From assembly GCF_039634785.1 (NCBI RefSeq), contig NZ_JBBIAB010000012.1, positions 110,301 through 174,300 of the forward strand: a stretch of DNA of 64,000 bases. Reading direction: 5' to 3'. Shown here piece after piece: positions 15,970 through 24,607 of this stretch. A program made the position numbers and the translations under genes. Source of the DNA: Tistrella mobilis (GTDB lineage: Bacteria > Pseudomonadota > Alphaproteobacteria > Tistrellales > Tistrellaceae). The stretch's first letter is position 1, and every line of letters begins with the position of its first letter. The notes under the pieces were generated by a model. That model did not search any database. It was not told the DNA's origin and was given only the letters and a program-made list of their open reading frames with translations.

Positions 15970-17118
15970 ATGACGGAAGCGACCGCGCAACGCCTGCGCA
16001 ACGCGCTGGGCTGGCTGGGTTTCCCGCTCGCCGGCATGCTCTGCGGCCTCATCTTCGGCATTCTGGAAGGCAAGGACGACACCTGGATCGCCATGGTCTA
16101 TGGCTCCGGCGTGGGCGGGGTGATGATCGCCTTCGCCATGGGGCGGTTGTTCCCCAGGGTCAGCCGCTGGCTGCGCGCCCAGGCGGCACCGATCTATGTC
16201 GGCGGCACCATGCTGGTCTGGTCGGCGCTGTCCTTCGTCTCTTACGCCGTGATGGGGCTGCTGCTGATGGTGGCGGATCAGTGGTTCGGGATCCTGGCCG
16301 GCCATCAGGATCACGGTCCGGTGATGTGGCTGGTGCTGCGTTTCGACGTGCTGCTCTTCTCCATGGGCGTGTCGGCCGTGGGCGGCCTGCTGTTCCGGAT
16401 CCGCGACCTGATCGGCACGCGGGTGTTCCTGGCCCTGCTGGTCGGCCGCTATCATCGCCCGACGCGTGAGGAACGCATCTTCCTGCTGGTCGATGTCGCC
16501 GGCTGGACCAGCACCGCCGAACGGCTGGGCGAGCTGGGGGCGACCGATTATCTGGGCCAGATCCTGTTCACCATGGGCTCACCCGTGCGCCGCAACCGGG
16601 GCGCCATCGACCGCTATGTCGGCGACCAGGCGATCATCTCCTGGAACATCAGCTGCGGGGCGCGTCAGGCCGCGCGTCAGGCGGCCCGGGCGATCACCTG
16701 CACCTTCGACATTCTGGAGGCGGTGGAGCGGGCCGGGCCGGACTTCATCCGCCGTTTCGGAGAGGCGCCGCGGGTCCGGGCGGTGATGCATGTCGGCACC
16801 GTGGTGGTGGCCGAACTGGGCGACGCCAAGCACGAGATCGCCTTCATCGGCGACACGATGAACACCGCCGCCCGGCTTGAAGGCCTGGCCAAGACACTGA
16901 AAGTGCCGGTGCTGGTGTCGGAAGCGGTGCTGGCGCTGGCGCCGCTGCCGGCCGGGGTCGATTCCCGGCCGTTGGGCGCGCATATGCTGCGCGGCCGGAC
17001 CGAGACGGTCGATGTCTATGAACTCTCTCGTCCGGCACAGCGCCCGGCCCGTGCACCTACCGAGCCGCCGGCAAGGGCGGTGCCGCAGCTGGCGGTCGAC
17101 GTTACCCCGGCGGAGTGA
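15970..17118 (+). CDS. Membrane-anchored class III adenylate/guanylate cyclase
   Basis: 382 residues: an N-terminal membrane part with about four helices (16-33, 42-60, 80-103, 118-142), then a cytoplasmic class III cyclase domain (about 168-335). The metal ligands are Asp175 (FLLVDVAGWT) and Asp219 (RYVGDQ). The transition-state pair is Asn298 and Arg302 (DTMNTAARLE). Lys287 (AKHEI) lies near the base pocket, but Ala291 occupies the position often held by the second base-specifying residue, so ATP or GTP preference cannot be read. The C-terminal about 45 residues are Pro/Ala-rich. It stands alone, divergent from purB. Confidence 0.88.
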   Translation: MTEATAQRLRNALGWLGFPLAGMLCGLIFGILEGKDDTWIAMVYGSGVGGVMIAFAMGRLFPRVSRWLRAQAAPIYVGGTMLVWSALSFVSYAVMGLLLMVADQWFGILAGHQDHGPVMWLVLRFDVLLFSMGVSAVGGLLFRIRDLIGTRVFLALLVGRYHRPTREERIFLLVDVAGWTSTAERLGELGATDYLGQILFTMGSPVRRNRGAIDRYVGDQAIISWNISCGARQAARQAARAITCTFDILEAVERAGPDFIRRFGEAPRVRAVMHVGTVVVAELGDAKHEIAFIGDTMNTAARLEGLAKTLKVPVLVSEAVLALAPLPAGVDSRPLGAHMLRGRTETVDVYELSRPAQRPARAPTEPPARAVPQLAVDVTPAE

Positions 17119-17142
17119 GGCCTGCTTCAGCGCAGGCGAAAT

Positions 17143-18093
17143 TCAGAGCAACCCCAGGGCCTTGAAGCTTTTATAGCTGCGCCGGCCGATGATGATGTGG
17201 TCGTGAACCGAGATGCCCAGATGGCGCGCGGCCTCGACCAAGCGGCGGGTCAGGTCGATATCGGCGGGCGAGGGGGTGGGATCGCCCGACGGGTGGTTGT
17301 GGACCAGAATCAGCGACGAGGCGGCGTGTTCCAGCGCCCGCTTCACCACCTCGCGCGCATAGACCGGCGTGTGATCCACCGTGCCCTGCTGCTGGACCTC
17401 GTCGGCAATCAGCCGGTTCTTGCGGTCCAGGAACAGCACGCGGAACTGCTCTACCCTGAGATGGCCCAGATCGGCCATCAGATAGTCCATCAGCGCCTGC
17501 CACGAGGCGAAGAGCGGCCGGTCGATGACCTCTTCGCGCATGGAGCGGATCTTCAGCCCCTCGGCCAGCTTGATCTGCGCCAGCACCGCCGGGCCCACGC
17601 CCTCTACCGCCTTCAGCCGGGCCGGCTCGGCATGCAGCACGTCGCCCAGGCTGCCGAAGGTCTGAAGCAGGCGCTTGGCGATCGGCTTCACGTCGCCGCG
17701 CGGAATGGCGGCGGCGATCAGCAGTTCCAGCAGTTCATAATCGGCCAGTGCATCGGCACCCCGCTCCAGCAGCCGGTCGCGCAGGCGCTGGCGATGGCCG
17801 TGGTAATGGGGCTTCGCGGTGCCGTTTTCAGGCGAACCTTCCGGTGCCGGCCGGACGACCCGGCCCGAGGCCTCGTCCAGGCCGGGCGCCGATCTTCGCA
17901 CCGGGCCCGCCTCCTGCCACCAGGGCATGGATTCCACGTCCAGCACCGGCGGTTGCGGTGCGGCCGAGGCTGCCTCGGGCGCCTCTTCGGCGGGCCGCGC
18001 CGCCGCGCGCGCGATCATGTCGGCGGCGCGGGCGAAACCGGTCACCGGCGCCGCGGCGGTCTGGTTCGGGTCGGGGCGGCGCCGGTCGGTCAT
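17143..18093 (-). CDS. radC: RadC family protein (JAMM/MPN+ domain)
   Basis: 316 residues. After a long disordered Ala/Pro/Arg-rich N-terminus (about 1-95) comes a UPF0758 N-terminal region with a helix-hairpin-helix (FGSLGDVLHAEPARLKAVEGVGPAVLAQI). A JAB metalloprotease-like domain follows with the zinc motif HNHPSGDPTPSPADIDLT. RadC was named for DNA repair, but its true biochemical role remains uncertain. The N-terminal extension is longer than in most homologues, so a downstream start is possible. It lies 31 bases downstream of map on the same strand. Confidence 0.93.
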   Translation of the reverse strand: MTDRRRPDPNQTAAAPVTGFARAADMIARAAARPAEEAPEAASAAPQPPVLDVESMPWWQEAGPVRRSAPGLDEASGRVVRPAPEGSPENGTAKPHYHGHRQRLRDRLLERGADALADYELLELLIAAAIPRGDVKPIAKRLLQTFGSLGDVLHAEPARLKAVEGVGPAVLAQIKLAEGLKIRSMREEVIDRPLFASWQALMDYLMADLGHLRVEQFRVLFLDRKNRLIADEVQQQGTVDHTPVYAREVVKRALEHAASSLILVHNHPSGDPTPSPADIDLTRRLVEAARHLGISVHDHIIIGRRSYKSFKALGLL

Positions 18094-18124
18094 CGCGATC
18101 GTGGATCCCCTGCGGGTGCCGTGG

Positions 18125-18919
18125 TCAGGCGGCGATGTCGGTGCGATAGGGCGGCCGGTCGAGGCCGAGGGGGGAGCCGGTGAAGATTTCGTAGCCGGTC
18201 TCCGTCACCGCCACCGTGTGCTCGAACTGGGCCGAGAGCTGGCGGTCGCGAGTGACGGCGGTCCAGCCGTCGGACAGGATCTTCACGTCGGGCCGGCCCA
18301 GATTGACCATGGGCTCGATGGTGAAGAACATGCCTGGCTTCAGCTCTTCGCCGTCGCCGCGGCGGCCGTAATGCAGCACGTTGGGCTGATCGTGGAAGAC
18401 CCGGCCGATGCCGTGGCCGCAGAAATCCCGCACCACGGAGCATTTCTGCTTTTCCACGAAGCTCTGGATGGCATGGCCGATATCGCCGAAGGTGGCGCCC
18501 GGCTTCACCGCCGCGATGCCCAGCATCATCGAGTCATAGGTGATCTCGATCAGCCGCTCCGCCTTGCGGGAGATCTTGCCGACAGGGAACATGCGGCTGG
18601 TATCGCCGAACCAGCCGTCCAGGATGACGGTAATGTCGATGTTGATGATGTCGCCTTCGACCAGCGCCTTCTGATCGGTCGGGATGCCGTGGCAGACCAC
18701 GTGGTTGACCGAGGTGCAGATCGACTTGGGGAAGCCCCGGTAGTTCAGCGGCGCCGGGATGGCGCCATGATCGAGGATGAAGTCGTGGCACAACTGGTCG
18801 AGGCGTTCGGTCGTCACTCCCGGTTGTACATGCGGAGTGATGAAGTCGAGGACGTCGGCGGCCAGACGGCCCGCCTTGCGCATGCCCTCGAAATCCTCGG
18901 GCGCGTGGATCTTGATCAT
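18125..18919 (-). CDS. map: Methionine aminopeptidase, type I
   Basis: 264-residue enzyme that removes N-terminal methionine from new proteins. The five metal ligands are visible in their usual blocks: DITVILDGWFGDTSRMF (two Asp), CGHGIGRVFHD (His), FTIEPMVN (Glu) and AQFEHTVAVTETG (Glu). The N-terminus MIKIHAPEDFEGMRKAGRLAA is typical. It is followed closely by radC. Confidence 0.97.
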   Translation of the reverse strand: MIKIHAPEDFEGMRKAGRLAADVLDFITPHVQPGVTTERLDQLCHDFILDHGAIPAPLNYRGFPKSICTSVNHVVCHGIPTDQKALVEGDIINIDITVILDGWFGDTSRMFPVGKISRKAERLIEITYDSMMLGIAAVKPGATFGDIGHAIQSFVEKQKCSVVRDFCGHGIGRVFHDQPNVLHYGRRGDGEELKPGMFFTIEPMVNLGRPDVKILSDGWTAVTRDRQLSAQFEHTVAVTETGYEIFTGSPLGLDRPPYRTDIAA

Positions 18920-19069
18920 CGTTTCCTGCTTTCCCCCGGCGTCATCCGCCGGACCGAACCGGGTGTTCTGCGCGACCGGGTGTTCTGCGCGATGGCTGCT
19001 TTGACTGCATAGATATTACACCAGCGGCCATCCGGCAATCGCGGGACATGCGCGTTTTCGTGACATGGG

Positions 19070-19861
19070 TCATCTGCCGCTTGCAGAACCGGCGACCGGC
19101 AGCAGCCCCGTGAAGCCGATGCCCCGGGGCGTGGCCTCGAAGCCGAGTGCCAGAACGCCGACCCCGGCCGCGCGGGCGGCCTCCAGTGCCGCGGCATAGG
19201 CCGGGTCGATATCGGCCGCGACGTCGACGCGTGTCGCATCACCGCGCATCACCGCATAGATCAGCATGGCCCGGGCGGCGCCGCTCTCTGCCAGCGCCGC
19301 CAGTTCCGCCAGATGGCGGGCGCCGCGGGCGGTGCGGGCGTCGGGAAACTCCCCCAGCCCCGGCCGGCGTGACAGCGTGACCGATTTGACCTCGACATAG
19401 ACCGGCAGGCCGCCCGACCCCGGGGCCGGGTCGACCACAAGGTCGACGCGTGAGGCCTGGCCATAGCGCACCTCGCGGCGGAGCGTCGCGCCGTCACCGC
19501 CGAGGCCCGGAACCAGCCCGGCGCGGATCACATCCGCAACCAGCCCGTTGGCGCGGCCGGTGTCGACGACCACATGGGCGCCGCCTGCCACGTCGACCAG
19601 CACCCAGGACAGCGGCAGCTTGCGCTTCGGATCGGCCGATCGCTGCAGCCAGATCCGGGAGCCGGGCCCGGCAAGGCCTGCCATGCTGCCGGGGTTGGCG
19701 ACATGGGCGGTGGTCTCCGTGCCGTCCTCGAAGACGATATCGGCCAAAAAACGCTTGTAGCGCCGCACAAGGCGTGCGGGTTCCAGCGGCGGCGTGAAGA
19801 CGAGGCCGGGATGGTCGGTATCGGGAAGGGCCGCCATCGGCCGGGGCAGGGTGTCGGTCAT
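19070..19861 (-). CDS. sfsA: SfsA family DNA/RNA nuclease-like protein
   Basis: 263-residue SfsA homologue. Visible hallmarks are RLVRRYKRFLADIVFEDG, TTAHVANPGSMAGL, YVEVKSVTL (nuclease-like Glu-x-Lys core) and FPDARTARGARHLAEL. E. coli SfsA binds DNA and was linked to maltose metabolism; the fold suggests a nuclease, and its role here is not known. It lies 150 bases upstream of map on the same strand and is divergent from the epimerase gene. Confidence 0.94.
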   Translation of the reverse strand: MTDTLPRPMAALPDTDHPGLVFTPPLEPARLVRRYKRFLADIVFEDGTETTAHVANPGSMAGLAGPGSRIWLQRSADPKRKLPLSWVLVDVAGGAHVVVDTGRANGLVADVIRAGLVPGLGGDGATLRREVRYGQASRVDLVVDPAPGSGGLPVYVEVKSVTLSRRPGLGEFPDARTARGARHLAELAALAESGAARAMLIYAVMRGDATRVDVAADIDPAYAAALEAARAAGVGVLALGFEATPRGIGFTGLLPVAGSASGR

Positions 19862-19995
19862 GGCGTCAGACTAGGCGCGGGCCTGCCATGGCGCAAGCGG
19901 TCGCCGGATGGCCTGCGGACTGGAAGCCTGCGGCGACCGCGGTCATAATCGCGGCCGAACGCCATCGATCGGTCGGATGTGTGACGGGGACGAGC

Positions 19996-21048
19996 ATGAA
20001 CAGGCGCGGTTCGGGAACACAGATGCCGCGGCGCGCCGTGGTGACCGGGGCGGGCGGCATGCTCGGCCGGCACGTGGTCGCGCGGCTGACGCAGGATCCC
20101 GGCTGGGCGGTCACCGCCTTCATCCGCCCCGAAACCCCGGCAGAGGCGCGCGGCTGGCTGGAGGCCCGGGGCGTGCAGCTGATCGAGGCGCCGCTGACCG
20201 ATGCCCATGCCATGGCGGCGCAGACGCCCGATGATACCGATGTCTATCTGCATCTGGCGGCCGATACCTCCACCGACCCGCGCGACAGGGCCCGGCAGTG
20301 GCAGACGAATGTGGCGGGCACCGCGGCGGTGGCCGAGGCGGTGCTGCTGACCCGCGTCCGTCGGCTGGTCCATGTCTCCTCGGCCTCGGTCTACGGCTTC
20401 GATCGCCGGCGGGTCGACGAGCATTGCCCCAAGGTCGGGGCCGATCATCCCGTGGGTTACGTGGCGAGCAAGGCGGCTGCGGAAGAGGCGGTGCAGGATG
20501 CGATCGCCCGCGGCGTGGATGCGGTGATCCTGAACCCGGGCCATATGCTGGGCGCCTGGGACCGGCATAACTGGGCCGGGCTGATCCGGCTGGCCGCCCG
20601 CGGCCGGCTGCCGGCGATCCCGCCCGGCGGCGGCAGTTTTGCAGGCGCCGCCGCGGTCGCCGATGCCGTGATCGCCGCCGCCGATCGCGCGATGATCGGT
20701 GAGAACTATCTTCTGGGCGGGCCCGAGGCGAGCTTTCAGGAGCTGATCCGCCGGGCCGGCGACATTCTGGGCCGGCGGCTGACCGACCGGGTGGCGCCGC
20801 CCCGGCTGCTGATGGCGGTGGCACAGACGCTCGGCCTGGTCTCGCCGCTGACCGGCCTGCGCCCGACCATCACGCCCGATGCGGCGCGGATCACCTGCCA
20901 CATGGTCGCGATCGACAGCGACCGGGCGAAGCGCGACCTGGGATATGCGCCGCCGCCGCTCGACAGCATCCTGCGCGAGACCATCGACTGGCTGATCCAG
21001 GCCGGCGAGATCGACGCGCCATCTTCAAGCACGGGACCCGTCCGATGA
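19996..21048 (+). CDS. NAD-dependent epimerase/dehydratase (extended SDR)
   Basis: 350-residue extended short-chain dehydrogenase. The Rossmann motif VVTGAGGMLGRHVV is at the N-terminus, the strand LVHVSSASVYGF carries the active-site Ser, and the catalytic pair is in YVASK. The C-terminal region resembles 3-beta-hydroxysteroid dehydrogenase/isomerase-like proteins. The substrate is unknown. ATG at 19996 has GGGGAC five bases upstream; an alternative is the ATG at 20023. The stop overlaps the next start (ATGA), so it is coupled to the CinA-N-like gene. Confidence 0.86.
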   Translation: MNRRGSGTQMPRRAVVTGAGGMLGRHVVARLTQDPGWAVTAFIRPETPAEARGWLEARGVQLIEAPLTDAHAMAAQTPDDTDVYLHLAADTSTDPRDRARQWQTNVAGTAAVAEAVLLTRVRRLVHVSSASVYGFDRRRVDEHCPKVGADHPVGYVASKAAAEEAVQDAIARGVDAVILNPGHMLGAWDRHNWAGLIRLAARGRLPAIPPGGGSFAGAAAVADAVIAAADRAMIGENYLLGGPEASFQELIRRAGDILGRRLTDRVAPPRLLMAVAQTLGLVSPLTGLRPTITPDAARITCHMVAIDSDRAKRDLGYAPPPLDSILRETIDWLIQAGEIDAPSSSTGPVR

Positions 21049-21848
21049 CCGAGACCACCCCCACCTCGTCCATTGCCGCCGACACCAGCCCCGCCACAGG
21101 GGGCGGCTCCCGCACCGCCGCGGTGCTGGTCATCGGCAACGAGATCCTGTCGGGCCGGACCCAGGACGTGAATGTGCGGATGATCGCAACCAAACTCGCC
21201 CCGGCCGGCATCCGGGTGATCGAGGTGCGGGTGGTGCCCGATGTCGAGGCCGAAATCGTCGACGCCATCCATGCGCTGGAGGCGAAGGCCGATTACGTCT
21301 TCACCACCGGCGGCATCGGCCCCACCCATGACGACCTCACCGCCGAGGCGGTTTCCAAGGCCATGGGCGTGCGGCTGGTCCGCCATCCTGAGGCCGAGCG
21401 CCGGCTTCAGGCCTATTACCCGCCCGACAAGCTGACCGAGGCGCGGCTGCGCATGGCCAACACGGCCGAGGGCGCGACGCTGATCGACAATCCGGTCTCG
21501 ATCGCCCCCGGCTTCCGGATCGGCAAGGTTCACGTCCTGGCGGGTGTGCCGCAGATCGCGGCCGCGATGATGGACAATGTCGTGCCCACGCTTGAAGGCG
21601 GTGCGGTCACCCGCGCCGTCACCCTGGTGGTCGACGGCGCCGAAGGCGAGATCGCCCAGCGTCTGGGCGAGGTTCAGGACCGCCATCCGACCGTCGAAAT
21701 CGGCTCCTACCCCGCCTTCCGCGGCGGCAAGCCCTCGGTCAGCCTGGTGCTGCGCGGCACCGACGATGCCGAGCTCGATGCCGCCGAGGCCGATCTTTCC
21801 ACGGTGTTGGGCGAGATGGCCGTTCCCGTCCTCTTCCGGGAAGGGTAA
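21045..21848 (+). CDS. CinA N-terminal / molybdopterin-binding domain protein
   Basis: 267-residue stand-alone MoCF_biosynth (MoaB/MogA-like) domain of the CinA N-terminal type. AAVLVIGNEILSGRTQDVN and YVFTTGGIGPTHDDLTAEAV are the diagnostic segments. In full-length CinA this domain is a nucleotide (ADP-ribose) pyrophosphatase; the C-terminal nicotinamide-nucleotide amidase domain is absent here. Such short forms are common in alphaproteobacteria. It is coupled to the upstream epimerase by a 4-base overlap; a shared function is not evident. Confidence 0.9.
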   Translation: MTETTPTSSIAADTSPATGGGSRTAAVLVIGNEILSGRTQDVNVRMIATKLAPAGIRVIEVRVVPDVEAEIVDAIHALEAKADYVFTTGGIGPTHDDLTAEAVSKAMGVRLVRHPEAERRLQAYYPPDKLTEARLRMANTAEGATLIDNPVSIAPGFRIGKVHVLAGVPQIAAAMMDNVVPTLEGGAVTRAVTLVVDGAEGEIAQRLGEVQDRHPTVEIGSYPAFRGGKPSVSLVLRGTDDAELDAAEADLSTVLGEMAVPVLFREG

Positions 21849-21894
21849 CGAGATGGCACCCGGAGGTACTGGACAGTGAAAGCCATTCCCGGTA

Positions 21895-21924
21895 TTGGTG
21901 CTTCCGCAGCGCACGGGTTACAAT
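21895..21924 (+). promoter_or_regulatory. Promoter of tRNA-Leu
   Basis: TTGGTG (21895-21900), 18-bp spacer, TACAAT (21919-21924), 16 bases before the mature tRNA 5' end. Both hexamers match sigma-70 consensus reasonably well (4/6 and 5/6). Confidence 0.6.
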
Positions 21925-21940
21925 GTGCCTACCCTCGCGC

Positions 21941-22026
21941 GCGGACGTGGCGAAACCGGTAGACGCAGCGGACTTAAAATCCGCTTCCGTGAAGGAGTGC
22001 GGGTTCAAGTCCCGCCGTCCGCACCA
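21941..22026 (+). tRNA. tRNA-Leu(UAA)
   Basis: Cloverleaf folds by eye. The acceptor stem GCGGACG pairs with CGTCCGC at 22016-22022. The anticodon stem GCGGA/TCCGC encloses loop CTTAAAA with anticodon TAA at 21975-21977. A long type II variable arm and the T-arm GCGGG-TTCAAGT-CCCGC follow, and CCA is encoded at 22024-22026. The class II variable arm fits leucine, and the UAA anticodon reads UUA/UUG codons, rare in this GC-rich genome. Confidence 0.96.
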
Positions 22027-22096
22027 CTCTTCCTGACGGCATGCAAATTGCGACATCCCGCCCCGACCGGTTTCAGAATATCGGGGACGTGACATC

Positions 22097-22831
22097 ATGG
22101 ATGTGCAGGCGCGGGGTGCGGGCGGGTTGTCCGCCCAGCTTTACAGGCAGATAGGCAGCGCGGAACTGCTCGCGCGACAGACCGGGCAGGCGGCAGGATC
22201 TGCAGCCCCCGCGGCAGGATCTGCCGCCCCGGCGGCGCCCCCGGCACAATCTGCCGGGCGGGCATCTTCTGCGGGATTGATGGCGCCGGCCGCAGGCGGG
22301 GCGAATGCCACCAGCCAGACGCTGTTCAATGCTCAGATGATCGGTCAGTCGGACGAGCCGGAGCTGGCCGCGGCCGACGAGGCTGCGGAGACACCCGAGA
22401 CCGCAGGCGCGTCGTCCGGGGAGGTGACCGCCTCTGACGACGATAACGGCTGGTCGGCGGCGGAGCAGGCCTTCATGGACTTCATGTCCATGACCCCTGC
22501 CGAACGCTATCGCCAGATGTTCCTGGCCGATGAGGGCCTGACCGAGGAAGACCTGGCGGCGATGTCGCCCGAGGATCGGGCGAAGATCGAAACCAAGATC
22601 CGGGAGCGGATCGACGCGGCCGTCAAGGATCAGGCGACCGAGGGCGTGGGTGACACGGCGTCCGCCGAGGCCGGCGCTGCACCGCAGGCGCCGGCAGCAG
22701 CGGCTGCGCCGCCGCCGCCGCAGGTTGCCGGCGCTGATGCCGTACCGGGGACCGGTGCCCCGGGCGACGCCCTCGGTTTCGGTGACGGCAGCGACCTGGA
22801 TGAGATGATCCGGCTCGCTACGCGGGCCTGA
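22097..22831 (+). CDS. Hypothetical Ala/Pro-rich protein with a conserved helical core
   Basis: 244 residues. A low-complexity N-terminus carries short repeats of the type AGSAAPA. A charged helical core at about 117-180 contains AEQAFMDFMSMTPAERYRQM and LTEEDLAAMSPEDRAKIETK. A Pro/Ala-rich C-terminus follows. The pattern FMxFMxMTPAER with a following LTEEDLAxxxPEERxKIE occurs, from memory, in uncharacterised alphaproteobacterial proteins; no function is known. There is no signal peptide or membrane segment. The 3' end overlaps the convergent gene at 22818 by 14 bases. Confidence 0.7.
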   Translation: MDVQARGAGGLSAQLYRQIGSAELLARQTGQAAGSAAPAAGSAAPAAPPAQSAGRASSAGLMAPAAGGANATSQTLFNAQMIGQSDEPELAAADEAAETPETAGASSGEVTASDDDNGWSAAEQAFMDFMSMTPAERYRQMFLADEGLTEEDLAAMSPEDRAKIETKIRERIDAAVKDQATEGVGDTASAEAGAAPQAPAAAAAPPPPQVAGADAVPGTGAPGDALGFGDGSDLDEMIRLATRA

Positions 22832-23387
22832 TCGCGGGCCCGGCGCGGTTGTGGGCCTGGCGCGGTTGATCGGGATGAGGCCGGGGGGCGCCCTCGAACA
22901 GCTCGCCTTCCGCCCGGTCCAGATCCTCCAGCCCCTTGGCGAGGCTTGCGCCCCAGACCAGATGTGCCGCAATCATCAGCAGGTTGCGGCGCCAGGGATG
23001 GCGGGTGGCCGGTTTCAGGATCCGGGCGGCCGGGATCCAGCCCAGATAGCTGGCTGCCCAGACGGCGACGCCATAGCCGGCCCCCGCCGCCAGCCCGCCC
23101 CGCGGGCGCAGCAGGGCGAAGACCGCGCCCGAGGCGGCGCCGAAGGCGAAATGGGCGAGCAGGGTCTGGCGGCGCCGGGCCTGCTCGTCATCTGCCCTCC
23201 CTGTGCCGGCCTTCCCTTCGCCAGGCCGCCCGGCAGTGCCGTCGATGATCTCACGCGGGGGCAGGGGATAGCTGTCTTCTTCGGGCAGCAGCGGCCGCAT
23301 GCGGCGCATGGCGGCGGTCATCGCCACGGTGGCCATGACCCCGGCGATGGCGCCCAGCAAGGGGGTGTCCAGACGGGAGGTCGACAT
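22818..23387 (-). CDS. DUF1440/YagU-like inner membrane protein
   Basis: 189 residues. Hydrophobic segments lie near 8-27, 78-96, 101-118 and 135-152, with a polar loop between the first two. The opening LLGAIAGVMATVAMTAAMRRM and the later AHFAFGAASGAVFALL resemble the DUF1440 (YagU) membrane proteins. The C-terminal tail is basic and Pro-rich. Function unknown. It follows the SDR gene on the same strand in the order SDR to this gene, with only 15 bases between them. Confidence 0.7.
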   Translation of the reverse strand: MSTSRLDTPLLGAIAGVMATVAMTAAMRRMRPLLPEEDSYPLPPREIIDGTAGRPGEGKAGTGRADDEQARRRQTLLAHFAFGAASGAVFALLRPRGGLAAGAGYGVAVWAASYLGWIPAARILKPATRHPWRRNLLMIAAHLVWGASLAKGLEDLDRAEGELFEGAPRPHPDQPRQAHNRAGPAIRPA

Positions 23388-23402
23388 TCTGTCCTCCCTC
23401 CG

Positions 23403-24440
23403 TCACGCGCGGGCCGGGCGGCCGCGCCGATGGCGCCCCGCCAGCCAGAGGCCCAGAACCAGCCCGCCCGCCGCCAGCGCCGCCATGCGCATCTGGCGTC
23501 CGGTGCCGCCGCCCTCCGCCCAGCCGCCACGGACGGCATGGCTGTGCCGGCCGGGGCCGAACACCGCCGGATCGCGGCGGTCGACGGCCCGCCGGTTGCG
23601 GGTCACCTGCGCCGCCCGGCCGAACCGCCCGGTCAGCCGGTCGGCCAGCCCCGGCATCAGCCGGTTCACAAGGCCGAGCCCGCGGGTGGCACGGCCGACC
23701 CAGGCGGTCCGCCTGCGCCGGGTGACCGCCTCCCAGATCGCCTCCGCCACTGTCTCGGGCGGGTAGACCGGCGGTGTCGGGCGGGGGACGCCTTCGGCCA
23801 GGCGGGCCCCGGCATGGGCGAAGAAGGGGGTGTCGGTGGCGGGCGGATGCACCAGCGCCAGATGGATCTGGCTGCGATCGTGGATCAGCTCGGTCCGCAC
23901 CGCCTCGGTGAAGGCGGCGACGGCCGATTTGGCGGCGGCATAGGGCGCGAGCAGCGGCATCGGGCGCAGGGCCACCACAGAGCCGATATTGACGATCACG
24001 CCCTGGTTGCGGGGGCGCATGCGGGCGAGGGCGGTGCGGGTGCCGTTGACCACCCCCAGATAATCCACCTCTGTCACCCGCCGGAATTCCTCTTCCGCCA
24101 CGTCTTCGAAGGGCGCGTAGAACCCGACCCCGGCATTGTTGATCCAGGCGTCGATCCGGCCATAGCGGTCCTCGATCGCCGAGGCGGCGGCATCCAGGCC
24201 GCGGGCGTCGGAAACATCGGCCACGGCGGCCACCGCCTCGCCGCCCTCGCGCAGGATGTCGTCGCGGGCATCGGCAAGGCCGTCGGCGCTGCGGGCGATC
24301 AACCCCACCCGCCAGCCGCGGCGGGCGAACAGCAGCGCGGTGCAGCGCCCGATCCCCGATGACCCGCCGGTGATCACCACCACCGGGGCCGTCTGGTCCC
24401 GGTCGCCTGCCTGCGGATGCCGTCTCGTCGTTTCGCGCAT
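23403..24440 (-). CDS. SDR family oxidoreductase with C-terminal membrane segment
   Basis: 345-residue classical short-chain dehydrogenase: TGGSSGIG nucleotide motif near the N-terminus, NNAGVGFYAP, the catalytic Ser in IVNIGSVVAL and Tyr-x3-Lys in PYAAAKSAVAAF. After the catalytic domain an unusual extension of about 100 residues ends in a hydrophobic stretch (MRMAALAAGGLVLGLWLAG), likely a membrane anchor. ATG at 24440 has GGAG six bases upstream. The substrate is unknown. It is divergent from another SDR-type gene at 24608. Confidence 0.87.
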   Translation of the reverse strand: MRETTRRHPQAGDRDQTAPVVVITGGSSGIGRCTALLFARRGWRVGLIARSADGLADARDDILREGGEAVAAVADVSDARGLDAAASAIEDRYGRIDAWINNAGVGFYAPFEDVAEEEFRRVTEVDYLGVVNGTRTALARMRPRNQGVIVNIGSVVALRPMPLLAPYAAAKSAVAAFTEAVRTELIHDRSQIHLALVHPPATDTPFFAHAGARLAEGVPRPTPPVYPPETVAEAIWEAVTRRRRTAWVGRATRGLGLVNRLMPGLADRLTGRFGRAAQVTRNRRAVDRRDPAVFGPGRHSHAVRGGWAEGGGTGRQMRMAALAAGGLVLGLWLAGRHRRGRPARA

Positions 24441-24607
24441 CGTCAACTCCGTCTCGCCCTGGTAGAACAGGATATCATGTCACCGACCATGGCATTGCAG
24501 TGGCCGGGGAACGGTCAACCCGTTCCGCCTCGGCGGGTTCCGGTGGAACTGGCGGCGTCTGCCGTCGTTGTCGACGGTGTTGGCGGCCCTTGAAGGAACA
24601 AAATCGC

